Origin: Clostridia bacterium
GTDB lineage: Bacteria; Bacillota; Clostridia; Christensenellales; Aristaeellaceae
Reading direction: 5' to 3'
Assembly (NCBI GenBank): GCA_017512805.1
Contig: JAFWES010000016.1
Location: forward strand, 1-62,358
Length of the DNA: 62,358 nucleotides
In this document: one piece after another, positions 8,236 to 17,779 of the stretch
Layout of the letters: the number at the start of each line of letters is the position of its first letter
Position numbering within the stretch: position 1 is the stretch's first letter
Notes under the pieces: model-generated
Seen by the model: the letters and a program-made list of their open reading frames with translations, nothing else
Database searches by the model: none
Told to the model about the DNA's origin: nothing
Position numbers and translations under genes: made by a program

Positions 8236-10167
8236 TTACGACGTCCAGGAAATGCGGCCGGCATCCACTGTGGCCAGGCTCCCGATGCCCTGCGTCAGCA
8301 TGAGGGCCCGGGCGGCGGGAATCACCTCCTCCTCGGAGGGGAGGGAGCCCACCACACATTCCGCCAGATAGTCCATACACAGCACCTGGGCGGGGGTCAG
8401 CCGCTGGTCCGCGCCGCAGCGAACCCTGCCGTCCTGATCCTTCAGCTCGCCTTCAAAGGGGGTAAAGGACTGATCGTGGAACTGGCTCTGCAGCAGGCGG
8501 ATCAGCCGGGCGGCGGAGGCGGGGAAGCGGGAGGAGAAGGCCAGATCCAGGGTGTCCGAGGCGATACCCCACCAGTAGGACTGGGAAGCGCTGTTCGTTT
8601 CGGACTCCTCGTCGAATACCCCCTTCAGCATCTGCTCCATCACATGGCGGTAGAAGATCCCCCAGCGGGGCAGCATTGTGGCCATGGAGCGGTTCTCCCC
8701 TCCTTCCCGGATATAGAGGCCGGACTCCCGGGAGGAGTGATTGGGAGCGGTCAGATCCCGGTTGCAGATCACCTGGATTTCCGGATCGTGAAAGGGCTCC
8801 CGGGAATCATAGCTCTTCAGGGAGGTCCAGTTCAGGTACACCTTTGCCTGGGGATTGATCATGCGGGCCCCGATGGCGAACGCGTTGATCATGGAGGGGG
8901 TGCCGTAAATGGGATAGTCTGCGATGTAGCCGATTTTTCCGGTTTTGGTCAGGATCCCAGCGGCCATGCCCAGCAGGAACTTGGTCTCATAGAAGCGCAG
9001 GTAATATGTATGCACGTGACGATAACCGGAAAGCTGGCTGGAGCAGAGAAACTTCCGGTCCGGATGCCGGAGGGCGGGCTCCATGCAGCTGTTGAGCATG
9101 ACCGGGGAGGTAGCGAAGAAAACGTTGAAGCCTTCCTGGATCAGCTTTTCGATTTCCGCCTCCGTCTCCGTTCGGGAAGGAAGGATCCGATTCACGGTTT
9201 CCACCTTGCTGCCCAGCTTCTCCTGGGCTTCCAGCCGGCCCATGTCGTGCCAGTAATTCCAGGCGGAACCCTCGATGGGATTGGTGTAGAGGAAGGCCGC
9301 CTTGATTTTTGAGGGACGGAAGAGGGAACGAAGGAGACCGGGGGCCGGATCCCGGGAGGACTGCTCCATGACCAGGTTCATGGAATCCTCCCGGATGGGG
9401 AATTCCTCCTGCATCAGCCGCAGACTCTTCCGCACGTCCTCCAGGGAGCTGTCCTTCACGTCCTCATACCCGAAGGCCAGCAGCCACAGCAGGAAGGCAT
9501 CCCCTGCGGGGAGGGCCTTCTTTTCCTGCATCAGCTCCAGGTAGGCGGAATGGAAGTACCGAAAAACCTTCCGCAGGGAGAGAATGTCGTCCTGCGTCCA
9601 GTCCGGGCCGGATTTCATTCCCGGCATGTTGGCCAGACGGGTGTAGGAGCCGGGTTTGGTGCACAGGATATCATAAAACCCGGTTTCCTTTGAAAAGGCG
9701 CAATACTCATAATAGGCCACCACCGCCGGATCCTCCGAGCGGGGGGGCAGTACCCGGGTTACGTCTCCCTCGATATACTCCGCCTCCAGGAATTTCATGA
9801 CGCAGACCCGCTTATTTCCCTCCACCAGATAATAATGCCCCATGTATTCCGTCATCTTGGGCGCGTCCCGCAGGCCTTCCTCCTCCACGCTGGCATACAG
9901 GGCGGACCATTTGGCCCCGAATTCGGAGTTCACGTCCAGAATGGGCATAAAATTATTGGCGAAGGCGTAGGACCGGCCACGGGACACGGATCCGACCACC
10001 CGGTCCAGCGGGACCGAGAGGATGCCCAGAGAGACACGGCTCAGGCCGTTCACATTGGGAACCAGTTCTTCCAGCACCGGCAGATAAGGGTCGGTGCCGT
10101 CCTTCAGGGCCTGGGTATACGCTTTGAGGCCTTTTTGACGGGCCCGGAGATAATACTTGTTGTCCAT
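8236..10167 (-). CDS. Cytosolic ParB-like / BMP (PnrA-like) two-domain protein
   Basis: 643 residues with no signal peptide. Residues 1-140 contain a ParB/sulfiredoxin-like block: LGILSVPLDRVVGSVSRGRS near 48, then YLVEGNKRVCVMKFL near 112, resembling the ENGHRR-type box. Residues 140-285 are helical. Residues 285-560 are a BMP/PnrA periplasmic-binding domain (KIKAAFLYTNPIEGSAWNYW and GKIGYIADYPIYGTPSMINA are characteristic). BMP domains bind purine nucleosides in transport lipoproteins, but here the protein is intracellular, which suggests a ligand sensor rather than a transporter part. AAAGGAAA precedes the ATG. A genuine exported BMP protein with its ABC partners lies at 29813-34886. Confidence 0.8.
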   Translation of the reverse strand: MDNKYYLRARQKGLKAYTQALKDGTDPYLPVLEELVPNVNGLSRVSLGILSVPLDRVVGSVSRGRSYAFANNFMPILDVNSEFGAKWSALYASVEEEGLRDAPKMTEYMGHYYLVEGNKRVCVMKFLEAEYIEGDVTRVLPPRSEDPAVVAYYEYCAFSKETGFYDILCTKPGSYTRLANMPGMKSGPDWTQDDILSLRKVFRYFHSAYLELMQEKKALPAGDAFLLWLLAFGYEDVKDSSLEDVRKSLRLMQEEFPIREDSMNLVMEQSSRDPAPGLLRSLFRPSKIKAAFLYTNPIEGSAWNYWHDMGRLEAQEKLGSKVETVNRILPSRTETEAEIEKLIQEGFNVFFATSPVMLNSCMEPALRHPDRKFLCSSQLSGYRHVHTYYLRFYETKFLLGMAAGILTKTGKIGYIADYPIYGTPSMINAFAIGARMINPQAKVYLNWTSLKSYDSREPFHDPEIQVICNRDLTAPNHSSRESGLYIREGGENRSMATMLPRWGIFYRHVMEQMLKGVFDEESETNSASQSYWWGIASDTLDLAFSSRFPASAARLIRLLQSQFHDQSFTPFEGELKDQDGRVRCGADQRLTPAQVLCMDYLAECVVGSLPSEEEVIPAARALMLTQGIGSLATVDAGRISWTS

Positions 10168-10355
10168 GTATTTCCTTTCTTTTTCGGTAATTGCGCACAG
10201 TTGATCCGTCCCTCTGCGCTCTCCTGAACAGTTCCGGACGGAACGGTTTCTATATTGGGAAGTAACGATTCAGCCGCTCCGCTTTCTGAGGGATTCCCTT
10301 CGGGGACGCCTCTCAGCGCTGCGCTTGCGGGACTGAACAGCTACCTTGGAAAAGA

Positions 10356-11138
10356 TCAGCCGTCCTCCCTGGTCAGTTCGTACATCATGATTCCCGCGGC
10401 GATGGCGGCATTCAGGGATTCGGCCCCGCCCCGCATGGGCAGGCGAAGCCTGTGGGTGGCTACCGCGCGGACGGGCCCGGAAACCCCGCTGCCCTCGTTT
10501 CCGATGACCAGGACAACCTTTTCGCCCACGCCCTGCCGGGCATAGAACGGCTCCCCGTCCAGCTGGGAGGAGAGGACGGAAAACCCCTCCCGCTTGAGGG
10601 CTTCCAGCCGTTCCGGCAGGCTTTCGGGAAAGGACAGGCCCACCCGGAAGATGCTGCCCATGGTCGCCCGGAGCACCTTGGGGGAAAAAACGTCGGCACA
10701 GTCGGGGCTCAGAATCGCCCCGTCGAAGCCGGCGGCATCCGCCGTACGCAGAATTGTACCCACATTTCCCGGATCCTGCAAGCCGTCCAGGGCCAGAAAC
10801 CGGTTTCCGGACAGGGGCTTGGGCTGAAGGTCCAGCACGGCGGCGACCCCCTGGGGGGTTTTGGTGTCGCAGACCGCGGAGAAAACATGCTCCGGGAGGA
10901 GAAAGACCGGCGGCTGCTCCGGCAGATTTGCCGCGGCCAGCGCGTCCATCCCGTCCTTCAGGCAGTCTTCACGCAGAAGGAGGGCGCGCACCGGGAACCC
11001 GGAGCGCAGGGCTTCTTCCGCCATGCGCTTTCCCTCCGCCAGAAAAGCCCGGTGGGCCTTTCGGCCCCGGGGCTCCTTCAGCGACTTCCAGGCCAGAATC
11101 CGGGGGTTCTTCAGGGATGTAATCCGTTCCATTTTCAA
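10356..11138 (-). CDS. SpoU/TrmH-family RNA 2'-O-methyltransferase
   Basis: About 260 residues. An N-terminal substrate-binding segment (ITSLKNPRILAWKSL) is followed by a SPOUT domain. Its three trefoil-knot motifs are all intact: LDGLQDPGNVGTILRTADAAG near residue 120, VLVIGNEGSGVS near 210, and LRLPMRGGAESLNAAIAAGI near 230. It transfers a methyl group from SAM to a ribose in rRNA, and it resembles the YsgA/RlmB-like group. The start is ambiguous: TTG 11138 is 8 bases from AAAGGA, and ATG 11132 is the next choice. It lies between the giant gene and the BMP-like gene on the same strand. Confidence 0.92.
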   Translation of the reverse strand: MKMERITSLKNPRILAWKSLKEPRGRKAHRAFLAEGKRMAEEALRSGFPVRALLLREDCLKDGMDALAAANLPEQPPVFLLPEHVFSAVCDTKTPQGVAAVLDLQPKPLSGNRFLALDGLQDPGNVGTILRTADAAGFDGAILSPDCADVFSPKVLRATMGSIFRVGLSFPESLPERLEALKREGFSVLSSQLDGEPFYARQGVGEKVVLVIGNEGSGVSGPVRAVATHRLRLPMRGGAESLNAAIAAGIMMYELTREDG

Positions 11139-11262
11139 GGGCAAAATCCTTTCTGTACGCGGGAGGTTCAGGTCAGAATGGGCAGCCGGTTGCCCGGCCT
11201 GGGCGGGGGAAGGGGGATCTTCATGCCCGGCAGGCGGAGTTCCGGCATACGGCGGCGCCCTT

Positions 11263-14200
11263 TCAGGGCATGATTCCTTCCCGCAGCATTTCCAGCAGGT
11301 GCGTCAGACAGGCGATCAGCGCCGGATAGGGCCGACCGGTTTCCCGGTCTCCCAGCGCGATTTGCAGGGCCTGACCGAGAAGCTGACGGCCGAAGGGAGT
11401 GAAGGGTTCGAAGGCGTCGTCGGCGTAGATCCCGGGAAAGAGCAGCGCGGCCTCGACGGGGAACTCCCGCCGGAAACGCAGCAAGAACTCAGGCATCAGC
11501 TCTTCCGGCCGCAGGGCGATGGCCGCTGGAATCCTGGGAGGCCGGGGGAGGCCGGGGGAAGCGTCCTTCATCAGATCCAGGCCCACCGGGATTTCCATCT
11601 TCTTCTCCGTCGAAAAAAGAAGGCGCAGAGAGGAGACCCGGGGGTTGCGGAACATGGTCAGCATTTTCCAGAGGGATGTTTTGGCCTGAAGGCTCAGGGC
11701 TTCGATCAGGGAAGCCCCCCGGCCGGAGAGAAAGAGGGTCATGGATTCCGGCAGAAAATCGTTCCGCTGGGCATCCACGGAAATCTGCAGCAGGTTCAGG
11801 CCGCTGAGCATCATCAGGAAGCTGAAATACAGCAGAAGCAAGGCCCCGGTCAGTCCGGGCGCGCCTTCCGCTCTTCTGAGGGTCAGGGCCTGCAGCAGCA
11901 GGGGAAAGTGATCCGCGATCAGGGCGTCCAGCCCGTAGCGGGCCTGGCGCAGAGCGGCGGGATCCCGGGAGGCCCGCTCCAGGAGGCTTTGCAGCCGGGT
12001 AAGGTCCCGCCGCAAGGCTTCTTCCGGCAGAAAGCCAAAATCATCCGTTAACGCGGCCGGGCGCGCCAGCAGGGTGGGCAGGAGCATATAGTGCACCCCC
12101 AGCGGCAGCTGGCAGGCCCGTTCCGCCTGATCCCGGCCCCGGAGGAAGAGCGCCAGATCCGCGGTATCCGCCCCCAGATCCAATGTCATAAAGCCGCCCC
12201 TGGTTTCCTCCGGGTCACAGAAGCGGAAATAGGTGCCCAGGGCGGTGCTTTCCGAGGCGAAGAGCAGGGGTGGATGCTTGTCCGGCAGGGGCAGGCCGCT
12301 TTCGCGGCTCACGTCTTCCGCCAGGGAGCGAAGGACGGCGGCCAGCCTTTCTCTGCCCTCCGGCGCCATTTCATCGGGAACGGCGGCCTTCCAGCCCAGC
12401 CCGGCGGCCCCGCCGCAGCGGGCTTCCAGAGCGGCCATCAGCATCACCTGATGGAGGTACAGCCGGGTGGCCCTGCCCTTTTCCCCGTTCCACTTCAGAT
12501 CGGTATACAGGGCCTGAGGGGAAATGTCAAGCACATCCCCCAGGGAGGAGGACATGAAGATCACCGCGTCCCGGAAGGGAAGATCTCCGTCCTCCGGTTC
12601 GTGCCGGAAGATTCGCAGGGCTCCGGGCAGCAGGGCGGACACCGGCACCCCCGGCAGGAATTCCTTCCAGAGCAGGTCCTCGACTGCGGCGGGGCTGCGC
12701 AGAAGCGTCCGCATCCGCACCGGGCCGTGCAGGGGAAAGCAGGATTGCCCGTCGGAGAGCGCCAGGGACGTGGCGGAGGCCCCGAAATCCATGGAGGCCG
12801 TCCAAACCGGGCCTGAGGCCGTCTCCGGGACCGGCAGCAGGTTTGGCATGGCGCCGATGGATTGCCCGTTCCTGGACAGCAGGAAGCAGAGGGGGTATCC
12901 GTCGGTTTTCAGGGCGAAGCGGGGAGCCGGGCCTTCCAGCTCCCGTTCCTCCTCGTGGGTCAGAACGGTAAAACGGAAATCCCCGTTGCTGTGGGCCCAG
13001 GAAAAGTACGCGCGCCAGTGATCCGGCGGGAAGGGAATGGACGGCCAGACGGCCAGGGAGGGCAGATCGTGGGCATACAGGGGAATCTGCTCTTCCGGGC
13101 GGTAAATCCGGCTCAGCTTCAGGGTGAAAGCGCCTTCCAGGGTCAGGGTGGCCCGCACGGAGCCGTTTTCCGCCTCGAAGGAGAGAAAACGGCTTTGGAT
13201 CAGACTCTGACCTTGCGGCAGGCGGCAGAGAACCCGGGCGAACTCCGGGCTCAGGGGCGGCAGCACCGCGTCGGCGGGAACCGAGGGGGCGTCCGATGAG
13301 CCGGTGGGGGAAATCCCGCCGGCTCCGGCTTCATCCGCGGCCGGGAGGAAGGATGCCTGGGCGTCCGGAAGGGAAGCGAAGTTTTCTTCGGCCGGGACCG
13401 GAGCCGACGCCGCCTCCGACCGGCGGAGCGCATCCTCCGCATGGTCGGGCGGGACAGGCTTCGGGTCCGGTTTGTCCCGCTGAATCTGACAGCAGGCGGA
13501 AAGAAGGTGATCCCCGATGACCTCGCCGCCCCGGGCGGGGAAGAGCATCAGCAAATCGGAGAACGGGCGGAGGGCCGCGGAGGCAAAGTCGGGCCCCAGA
13601 CATTCGGTCAGCACGGTCAGCACGGAGGCGGACACCGTATCCCAGGGCCAGGTCAGCTCCGTCGCCGCGTCGGAGATGGGTTCACCCGCTTCCTTCAGAA
13701 TCGCTTCCGCCGTCTCCCGGGCGGAAAGCTCCGCGGCGGGATATCGGTCCAAAAGCGCCTGAACGCCCGCGGCCAGAGCTTCGTGATAGTCGTCGGAGGA
13801 GCGGAGCAGCACCGCGCATTCCTCCTCCAGCAAAGAGAGCAGATGCTTTTCTTCCGGAATCCGGGCGCTCTCCAGCAGGCGGGCAGCGTTCTCCCGGGCG
13901 ATGGGAGCACCACGGAAGGTATAGGTGATTTCTTCCCGCAGCCTGCAGACCGGCGCAGGGAACGCCGTCCGGCCGGTCAGCGCCGCACAGACCGGATCTC
14001 CGGGCAGGTCGGCTTCGAAGAAGGTGGACACCCGACGCAGATCCGCTTTCCAGGCGGGCAGGCGAAACAGCCCGCAGGTCACCCGCAGGCGGGCGGGCAG
14101 CAGGCCGTCATCCTCTCCGGCCTTGGACGCCTGCATGATATCGGTATGCCAGTCGCTCAGGAAATCCGTAAAAGAGCGGCTCCCCGGGGCGTTCAGCTCC

Positions 14201-16608
14201 GCCCGCAGGCGGGTCAGCTGCTGGGTCAGCATCTGACGGTCTCCCTCGGACAGGTAGACGCAGGGATCCCGGAAGCGAAGCGTATCCCGATCCAGCCACA
14301 GCAGGAAGGAGGGGAAGTCCTCCGGCTCCGCCCCGGAGAGCCGGGCGATTTCCAGCCCCGTTTCCGGCAGGAGAACAGCCAGAGGAAGCGTCTTTTTCAG
14401 GCCGCTTTCGCCTTCCCGGCGCAGGCAGACCAGCGTGGCTTCCGCCACGCCCCGGGCGGACAGGTATGCCCTGAGGAGGGGACCGTCCGAGAGGTGGAAG
14501 GAATGAAGGAAAAGGGCCGCGTCCTCCCCGGCCCGGCGGCGGTATTCCCGCAGGAGCAGGAAACCCAGCAGGCCCCGCTTTTCCGCGGTCTCATCCCGTG
14601 GAACCGGTGAGAGAACCAGATCCGGGGCGGCGGAAAGGGTAAAAAAGCGGCTTTCCGCCCGCATATCCGGCAGAAGCGGCAGGGCGGGCAGTTCCCCGGC
14701 GCTTTGAAAGCGCAGCCCGGATACCTCCACGCCGCAGACGGAAAAGACGCCGGCCATCAGGCTGCGGAGGGGGGCTTCCGCCTCCGGCGCGCGGCAGACG
14801 GACAGCAGGTTTTTCAAAAGCATTTTGACGTCGTTGAGGGGATATCCCTTCAGCAGGGTTCCGATCCCGTCCCGCAGGGCTCTGGCGGCGGCTTCCATCC
14901 GCTCGCCCTCCGCGGTCAGCAGGAGAAAAGCCTGCTCCGCCAGGGCGGGATCCAGGATTTCCCCAGAGAAGGGAGCGGGGGAGGAGGAAGCGGGCCTGTC
15001 CAGGTTCTCCGGCAGGCAGAGGGTTTCCAGATCCGCTTTGCAGCGGCTGACGGCGGCGGAAAGCAGCCGGATCCGCCGCTCCTGCAGCCCCAGGGCATAT
15101 CGCTCCCCGGGCTCATCGGCAGGCATCAGAACCAGCCTTTCCCGAGCGCTGACCTCCGCCACCTGGCAGCGGTTCAGGCAGTCCTCCAGCGCCTGACGGG
15201 CGCGAAAGGCGCCGACCTGATCGAAGACGGCCTGCCGGTCGGCCAGAAGGGCGTCCAGCTCCCGGGCCATGGCCTCCAGTTTATGCTGCAGCTCCTCTTC
15301 TTCGGTATCGGACATGGAAGCCCGATGCACCGGTGCCACCTTATCGATCCCTGAATCCTCCGCTTCCTTCAGGGAGACGTCATATTCCGCCCCCAGCGTG
15401 ACCGCCCGGCCGCAGGCTTTGACCGCCTTCTGCCAGAGGTCCGAATCCGCGTCGGCGCTGCGCAGGGGGGCGGGAAGGGACCGAAGAAGGGAAAGCACCT
15501 GCAGCAGTAGGGCACGAAGCGTCCGGTCCACCAGGGCAAGCTCCGACGGTTCCGAGCTTCCGCGGAAAAGCCGGCGGAACAGACCGCCCCGGGTGGCGGG
15601 GGCCAGGGACCGCAGGCGAACCGGGTGATCAAAAAAGGAATGAAGCGCCGGGAAAAGATCACAAATACACCAGCAGGCTCCCCGCAGGAAAGCGGCGAAG
15701 GGCCGGGCCTGTTCATCCAGGGCCTGCAGGGTCAGCGTGCCGGGAAGCTCCCGGGTATGCAGCCCGGGGGAGGGAACCCGGGGGGAGCCGAACACCTCTC
15801 CCATGATCCGGGCCGTCTCCCAGTCCAGCAGGCGGGTGGCGTCCTCCTCCCTTCCCAGGGCGGAAGGCAGCCCCAGCAGCCAGCAGGCATCGCCGCCCAG
15901 GGTTTCCCGCCCCTCGGAAGGGCGGATCAGCGAACGGTCCCGCAGAGCGGCCAGAAAGTCCCGCACGAGGCTCCGCTGGGCCTCCGCCCCGGGGCCCCGG
16001 GGACAGGCCGCTGCAATCAGGCCGATAAAGGGCGCTCCGTCCTCAAAGCAGGTTCGCAGGAAACGGAGCAGACCCAGGGCCATTCCGGCGGCCCAGGCCT
16101 CCGCCGGATCGCAGAGGAGGAGCAGGCGGACGTCTTCCCCGGCGGCCAGATCCGCCCGGATATCCGCCAGCAGGCGGCGGAGCGGCTCCGACCCGGCAGG
16201 GGGTTCAGAGTCCGCTTCCGCCAGGGGCTCCAGAAGCGCGGAAACCGCCCAGGAAACGGCCTCCGGGTCCGCCTGATAGGACAGGGGACTCTGCCCCCGC
16301 ACAGCGGAGAGGAAAAGCCGGCTGTTTTCATCCCCGGCCAGTTCCTCACGCCCCGGCAGGACGGGCTGCCAGGCGGAAAGCGTCCATTCCGTACGGAAAA
16401 AGGCAAAGGCATCCTTCCCGGCAAAGAAACGGCGGCAGGCGTTCAGATCCGCAGCCATGGCATCCGCCAGGGGAGCGGGCGCCGCGTTCAGAATCCGAAA
16501 AACGGATACCGCCGGAAATTCTCGCACCGCCCCGCAGCCCACGGCGGAAAGCACCGCGGGAAGGGATCTGTCCGCACCGGCGCCCAGGGGAAGGAAGTAC
16601 GCTTTCAA
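11263..16608 (-). CDS. Giant 1781-residue protein with actin/Hsp70-like ATPase C-terminus and degenerate tubulin-like N-terminus
   Basis: The start is TTG at 16608, with GAAGGG 8 bases upstream; the nearby ATG is out of frame. The C-terminal 520 residues carry actin/Hsp70 nucleotide-site motifs. Phosphate-1 is MDFGASATSLAL (about 1272), followed by a YTDLKW segment and SESTALGTY (about 1454). Phosphate-2 is LDLGADTADLAL (about 1474) and the adenosine motif is LFLSGRGASLIEAL (about 1622). The N-terminus (PLGAGADRSLPAVL near 7, then VRLLLLCDPAEAWAAGMALGLLRFLR near 160) resembles bacterial Tubulin_2 proteins with an eroded GTP loop, but this is tentative. The middle third is helical and unrecognised. 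No signal or membrane segment. It is the first gene of the minus-strand run. Confidence 0.78.
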   Translation of the reverse strand: MKAYFLPLGAGADRSLPAVLSAVGCGAVREFPAVSVFRILNAAPAPLADAMAADLNACRRFFAGKDAFAFFRTEWTLSAWQPVLPGREELAGDENSRLFLSAVRGQSPLSYQADPEAVSWAVSALLEPLAEADSEPPAGSEPLRRLLADIRADLAAGEDVRLLLLCDPAEAWAAGMALGLLRFLRTCFEDGAPFIGLIAAACPRGPGAEAQRSLVRDFLAALRDRSLIRPSEGRETLGGDACWLLGLPSALGREEDATRLLDWETARIMGEVFGSPRVPSPGLHTRELPGTLTLQALDEQARPFAAFLRGACWCICDLFPALHSFFDHPVRLRSLAPATRGGLFRRLFRGSSEPSELALVDRTLRALLLQVLSLLRSLPAPLRSADADSDLWQKAVKACGRAVTLGAEYDVSLKEAEDSGIDKVAPVHRASMSDTEEEELQHKLEAMARELDALLADRQAVFDQVGAFRARQALEDCLNRCQVAEVSARERLVLMPADEPGERYALGLQERRIRLLSAAVSRCKADLETLCLPENLDRPASSSPAPFSGEILDPALAEQAFLLLTAEGERMEAAARALRDGIGTLLKGYPLNDVKMLLKNLLSVCRAPEAEAPLRSLMAGVFSVCGVEVSGLRFQSAGELPALPLLPDMRAESRFFTLSAAPDLVLSPVPRDETAEKRGLLGFLLLREYRRRAGEDAALFLHSFHLSDGPLLRAYLSARGVAEATLVCLRREGESGLKKTLPLAVLLPETGLEIARLSGAEPEDFPSFLLWLDRDTLRFRDPCVYLSEGDRQMLTQQLTRLRAELNAPGSRSFTDFLSDWHTDIMQASKAGEDDGLLPARLRVTCGLFRLPAWKADLRRVSTFFEADLPGDPVCAALTGRTAFPAPVCRLREEITYTFRGAPIARENAARLLESARIPEEKHLLSLLEEECAVLLRSSDDYHEALAAGVQALLDRYPAAELSARETAEAILKEAGEPISDAATELTWPWDTVSASVLTVLTECLGPDFASAALRPFSDLLMLFPARGGEVIGDHLLSACCQIQRDKPDPKPVPPDHAEDALRRSEAASAPVPAEENFASLPDAQASFLPAADEAGAGGISPTGSSDAPSVPADAVLPPLSPEFARVLCRLPQGQSLIQSRFLSFEAENGSVRATLTLEGAFTLKLSRIYRPEEQIPLYAHDLPSLAVWPSIPFPPDHWRAYFSWAHSNGDFRFTVLTHEEERELEGPAPRFALKTDGYPLCFLLSRNGQSIGAMPNLLPVPETASGPVWTASMDFGASATSLALSDGQSCFPLHGPVRMRTLLRSPAAVEDLLWKEFLPGVPVSALLPGALRIFRHEPEDGDLPFRDAVIFMSSSLGDVLDISPQALYTDLKWNGEKGRATRLYLHQVMLMAALEARCGGAAGLGWKAAVPDEMAPEGRERLAAVLRSLAEDVSRESGLPLPDKHPPLLFASESTALGTYFRFCDPEETRGGFMTLDLGADTADLALFLRGRDQAERACQLPLGVHYMLLPTLLARPAALTDDFGFLPEEALRRDLTRLQSLLERASRDPAALRQARYGLDALIADHFPLLLQALTLRRAEGAPGLTGALLLLYFSFLMMLSGLNLLQISVDAQRNDFLPESMTLFLSGRGASLIEALSLQAKTSLWKMLTMFRNPRVSSLRLLFSTEKKMEIPVGLDLMKDASPGLPRPPRIPAAIALRPEELMPEFLLRFRREFPVEAALLFPGIYADDAFEPFTPFGRQLLGQALQIALGDRETGRPYPALIACLTHLLEMLREGIMP

Positions 16609-16996
16609 GCAGGAAACCCTTCTTTCATCGTTGAAATCAGCTGTTTCGGAGGATCCTTCAGAACCCGGAGGCTCTCAAAGGAATAACATTAAACAATTCG
16701 CCGTAAAGCCCGCAAATCCCTGCTTTTGGAGGCCGGGGGCCGAACTTCGGGAAAATGAGAAAAAAGTTTTGCACATGGCAGGAAAAGTGGAAAATGATGC
16801 CGAATATAACATGTGAAAACGAAACGGAAAGGGCGTGGTGCCCATGGCATGGCGTTTGCACGGAGGATTGTCTTCCCGGTAAGCGGGGGGCGGTGCTGCG
16901 TGGCTTTTTTGCACCCGAACATGCGGGGATCAGCCAGAATCCATCCGGTTACGATTCGGGAATCATACAGGACAGGAAAGGAGCTCAACCGATTTT
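16609..16996. other. Divergent intergenic region
   Basis: 388 bases between the giant minus-strand gene and hpf. It is less GC-rich than its flanks, especially around 16740-16830. It must hold the divergent promoters, but I find no pair with good -35, -10 and spacing together, and no recognisable riboswitch or small gene. Confidence 0.5.
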
Positions 16997-17536
16997 ATGA
17001 AACTGATTATTAACGCGCGGAACATGTCGGTCACCCCGGGGATTACCCAACGGATTGAAAAGAAAACCGCGACCATGGGCAAGTATCTGCTGCCGGATAC
17101 GGAAATGCAGGTCCGGATGCGGAAGGAAAAGAACGATGCGCGGGTGGTGGAGATTACGGTTCCCATGGGGAACAATGTGATTCTCCGCAGCGAGGCGGCG
17201 GACGAGAACCTGTTCGTGGCCATTGATCACGCGCTGACCAAGATGGAGCGGCAGATCCGCAAGCACAGGACCAAGCTGGCCAAGCGGCTGCGGGATGACG
17301 CCTTCACCGAGATGGCGGAACCGGAATACCTGGAGGAGGAGCCGGAGGAGGGCCAGCTGAAGGTGGTCCGCCGGAAGACCTTCCCGGTGCGTCCTATGAG
17401 CGTGGAAGACGCGACCATCGAAATGGAATTGCTGGGGCATAATTTCTTTGCCTTTGTCAACATCGATACGGATCGGACCAACGTGCTTTACCTCCGGAAG
17501 GACGGGAACCTGGGCCTGCTGGAGCCTGAAGCCTGA
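16997..17536 (+). CDS. hpf: Ribosome hibernation-promoting factor, long form
   Basis: 179 residues. The N-terminal S30AE domain (residues 1-100: MKLIINARNMSVTPGITQRI, then positively charged helices) binds the 30S decoding centre. A linker follows, then the C-terminal dimerisation domain (VRRKTFPVRPMSVEDATIEM, then ending NVLYLRKDGNLGLLEP), which pairs 70S ribosomes into 100S dimers. Length and both domains match the long HPF of Bacillota. AAAGGAG is about 13 bases from the ATG, which is longer than usual. Monocistronic, ending in a clear terminator. Confidence 0.97.
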   Translation: MKLIINARNMSVTPGITQRIEKKTATMGKYLLPDTEMQVRMRKEKNDARVVEITVPMGNNVILRSEAADENLFVAIDHALTKMERQIRKHRTKLAKRLRDDAFTEMAEPEYLEEEPEEGQLKVVRRKTFPVRPMSVEDATIEMELLGHNFFAFVNIDTDRTNVLYLRKDGNLGLLEPEA

Positions 17537-17603
17537 GGCCATACGCCGCGGAAGGGCGCGGATTCCGCGTCAACGCGGTGAAAACAAATACGGACGGACA
17601 TCA

Positions 17604-17631
17604 CCCTGCGGAGATCATCCGCAGGGTTTCT
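17604..17631 (+). terminator. Terminator of hpf
   Basis: Nine-base-pair perfect stem CCCTGCGGA (17604-17612) with TCCGCAGGG (17618-17626), a five-base loop, then TTTCTTC. Confidence 0.9.
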
Positions 17632-17704
17632 TCGTTGCGGCGGATCCGCCGCGGAATCCCGCGTCCGCGCTTTCTTTTCAACGGATCAGGGTCGGCACGG
17701 GGAC

Positions 17705-17733
17705 TTGACGATGCTCCCCGGGGGGTATATACT
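17705..17733 (+). promoter_or_regulatory. copA promoter with a palindromic GC-rich operator in the spacer
   Basis: -35 TTGACG (17705-17710), 17-base spacer, -10 TATACT (17728-17733). The spacer holds CTCCCCGGGGGGTATA, a near-palindrome resembling CsoR-type operators (ACCCC...GGGGTA). A metal-responsive repressor bound here would block polymerase. No CsoR or MerR gene is in the window. Confidence 0.7.
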
Positions 17734-17779
17734 CCTGAAGGTTCCGCAGATTAATGAAGGAATAATGAGGAGAACCGGG

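Noticed and set aside
8162-8380. Longer start for the metallophosphoesterase
   Set aside because: It would overlap the upstream BMP-like gene by 145 bases; ATG 8161 has AGGAGG at 8 bases and begins the family homology.
17705-17779. TTG start of copA at 17705
   Set aside because: That TTG is part of the -35 box of the copA promoter; ATG 17780 has a proper ribosome site.
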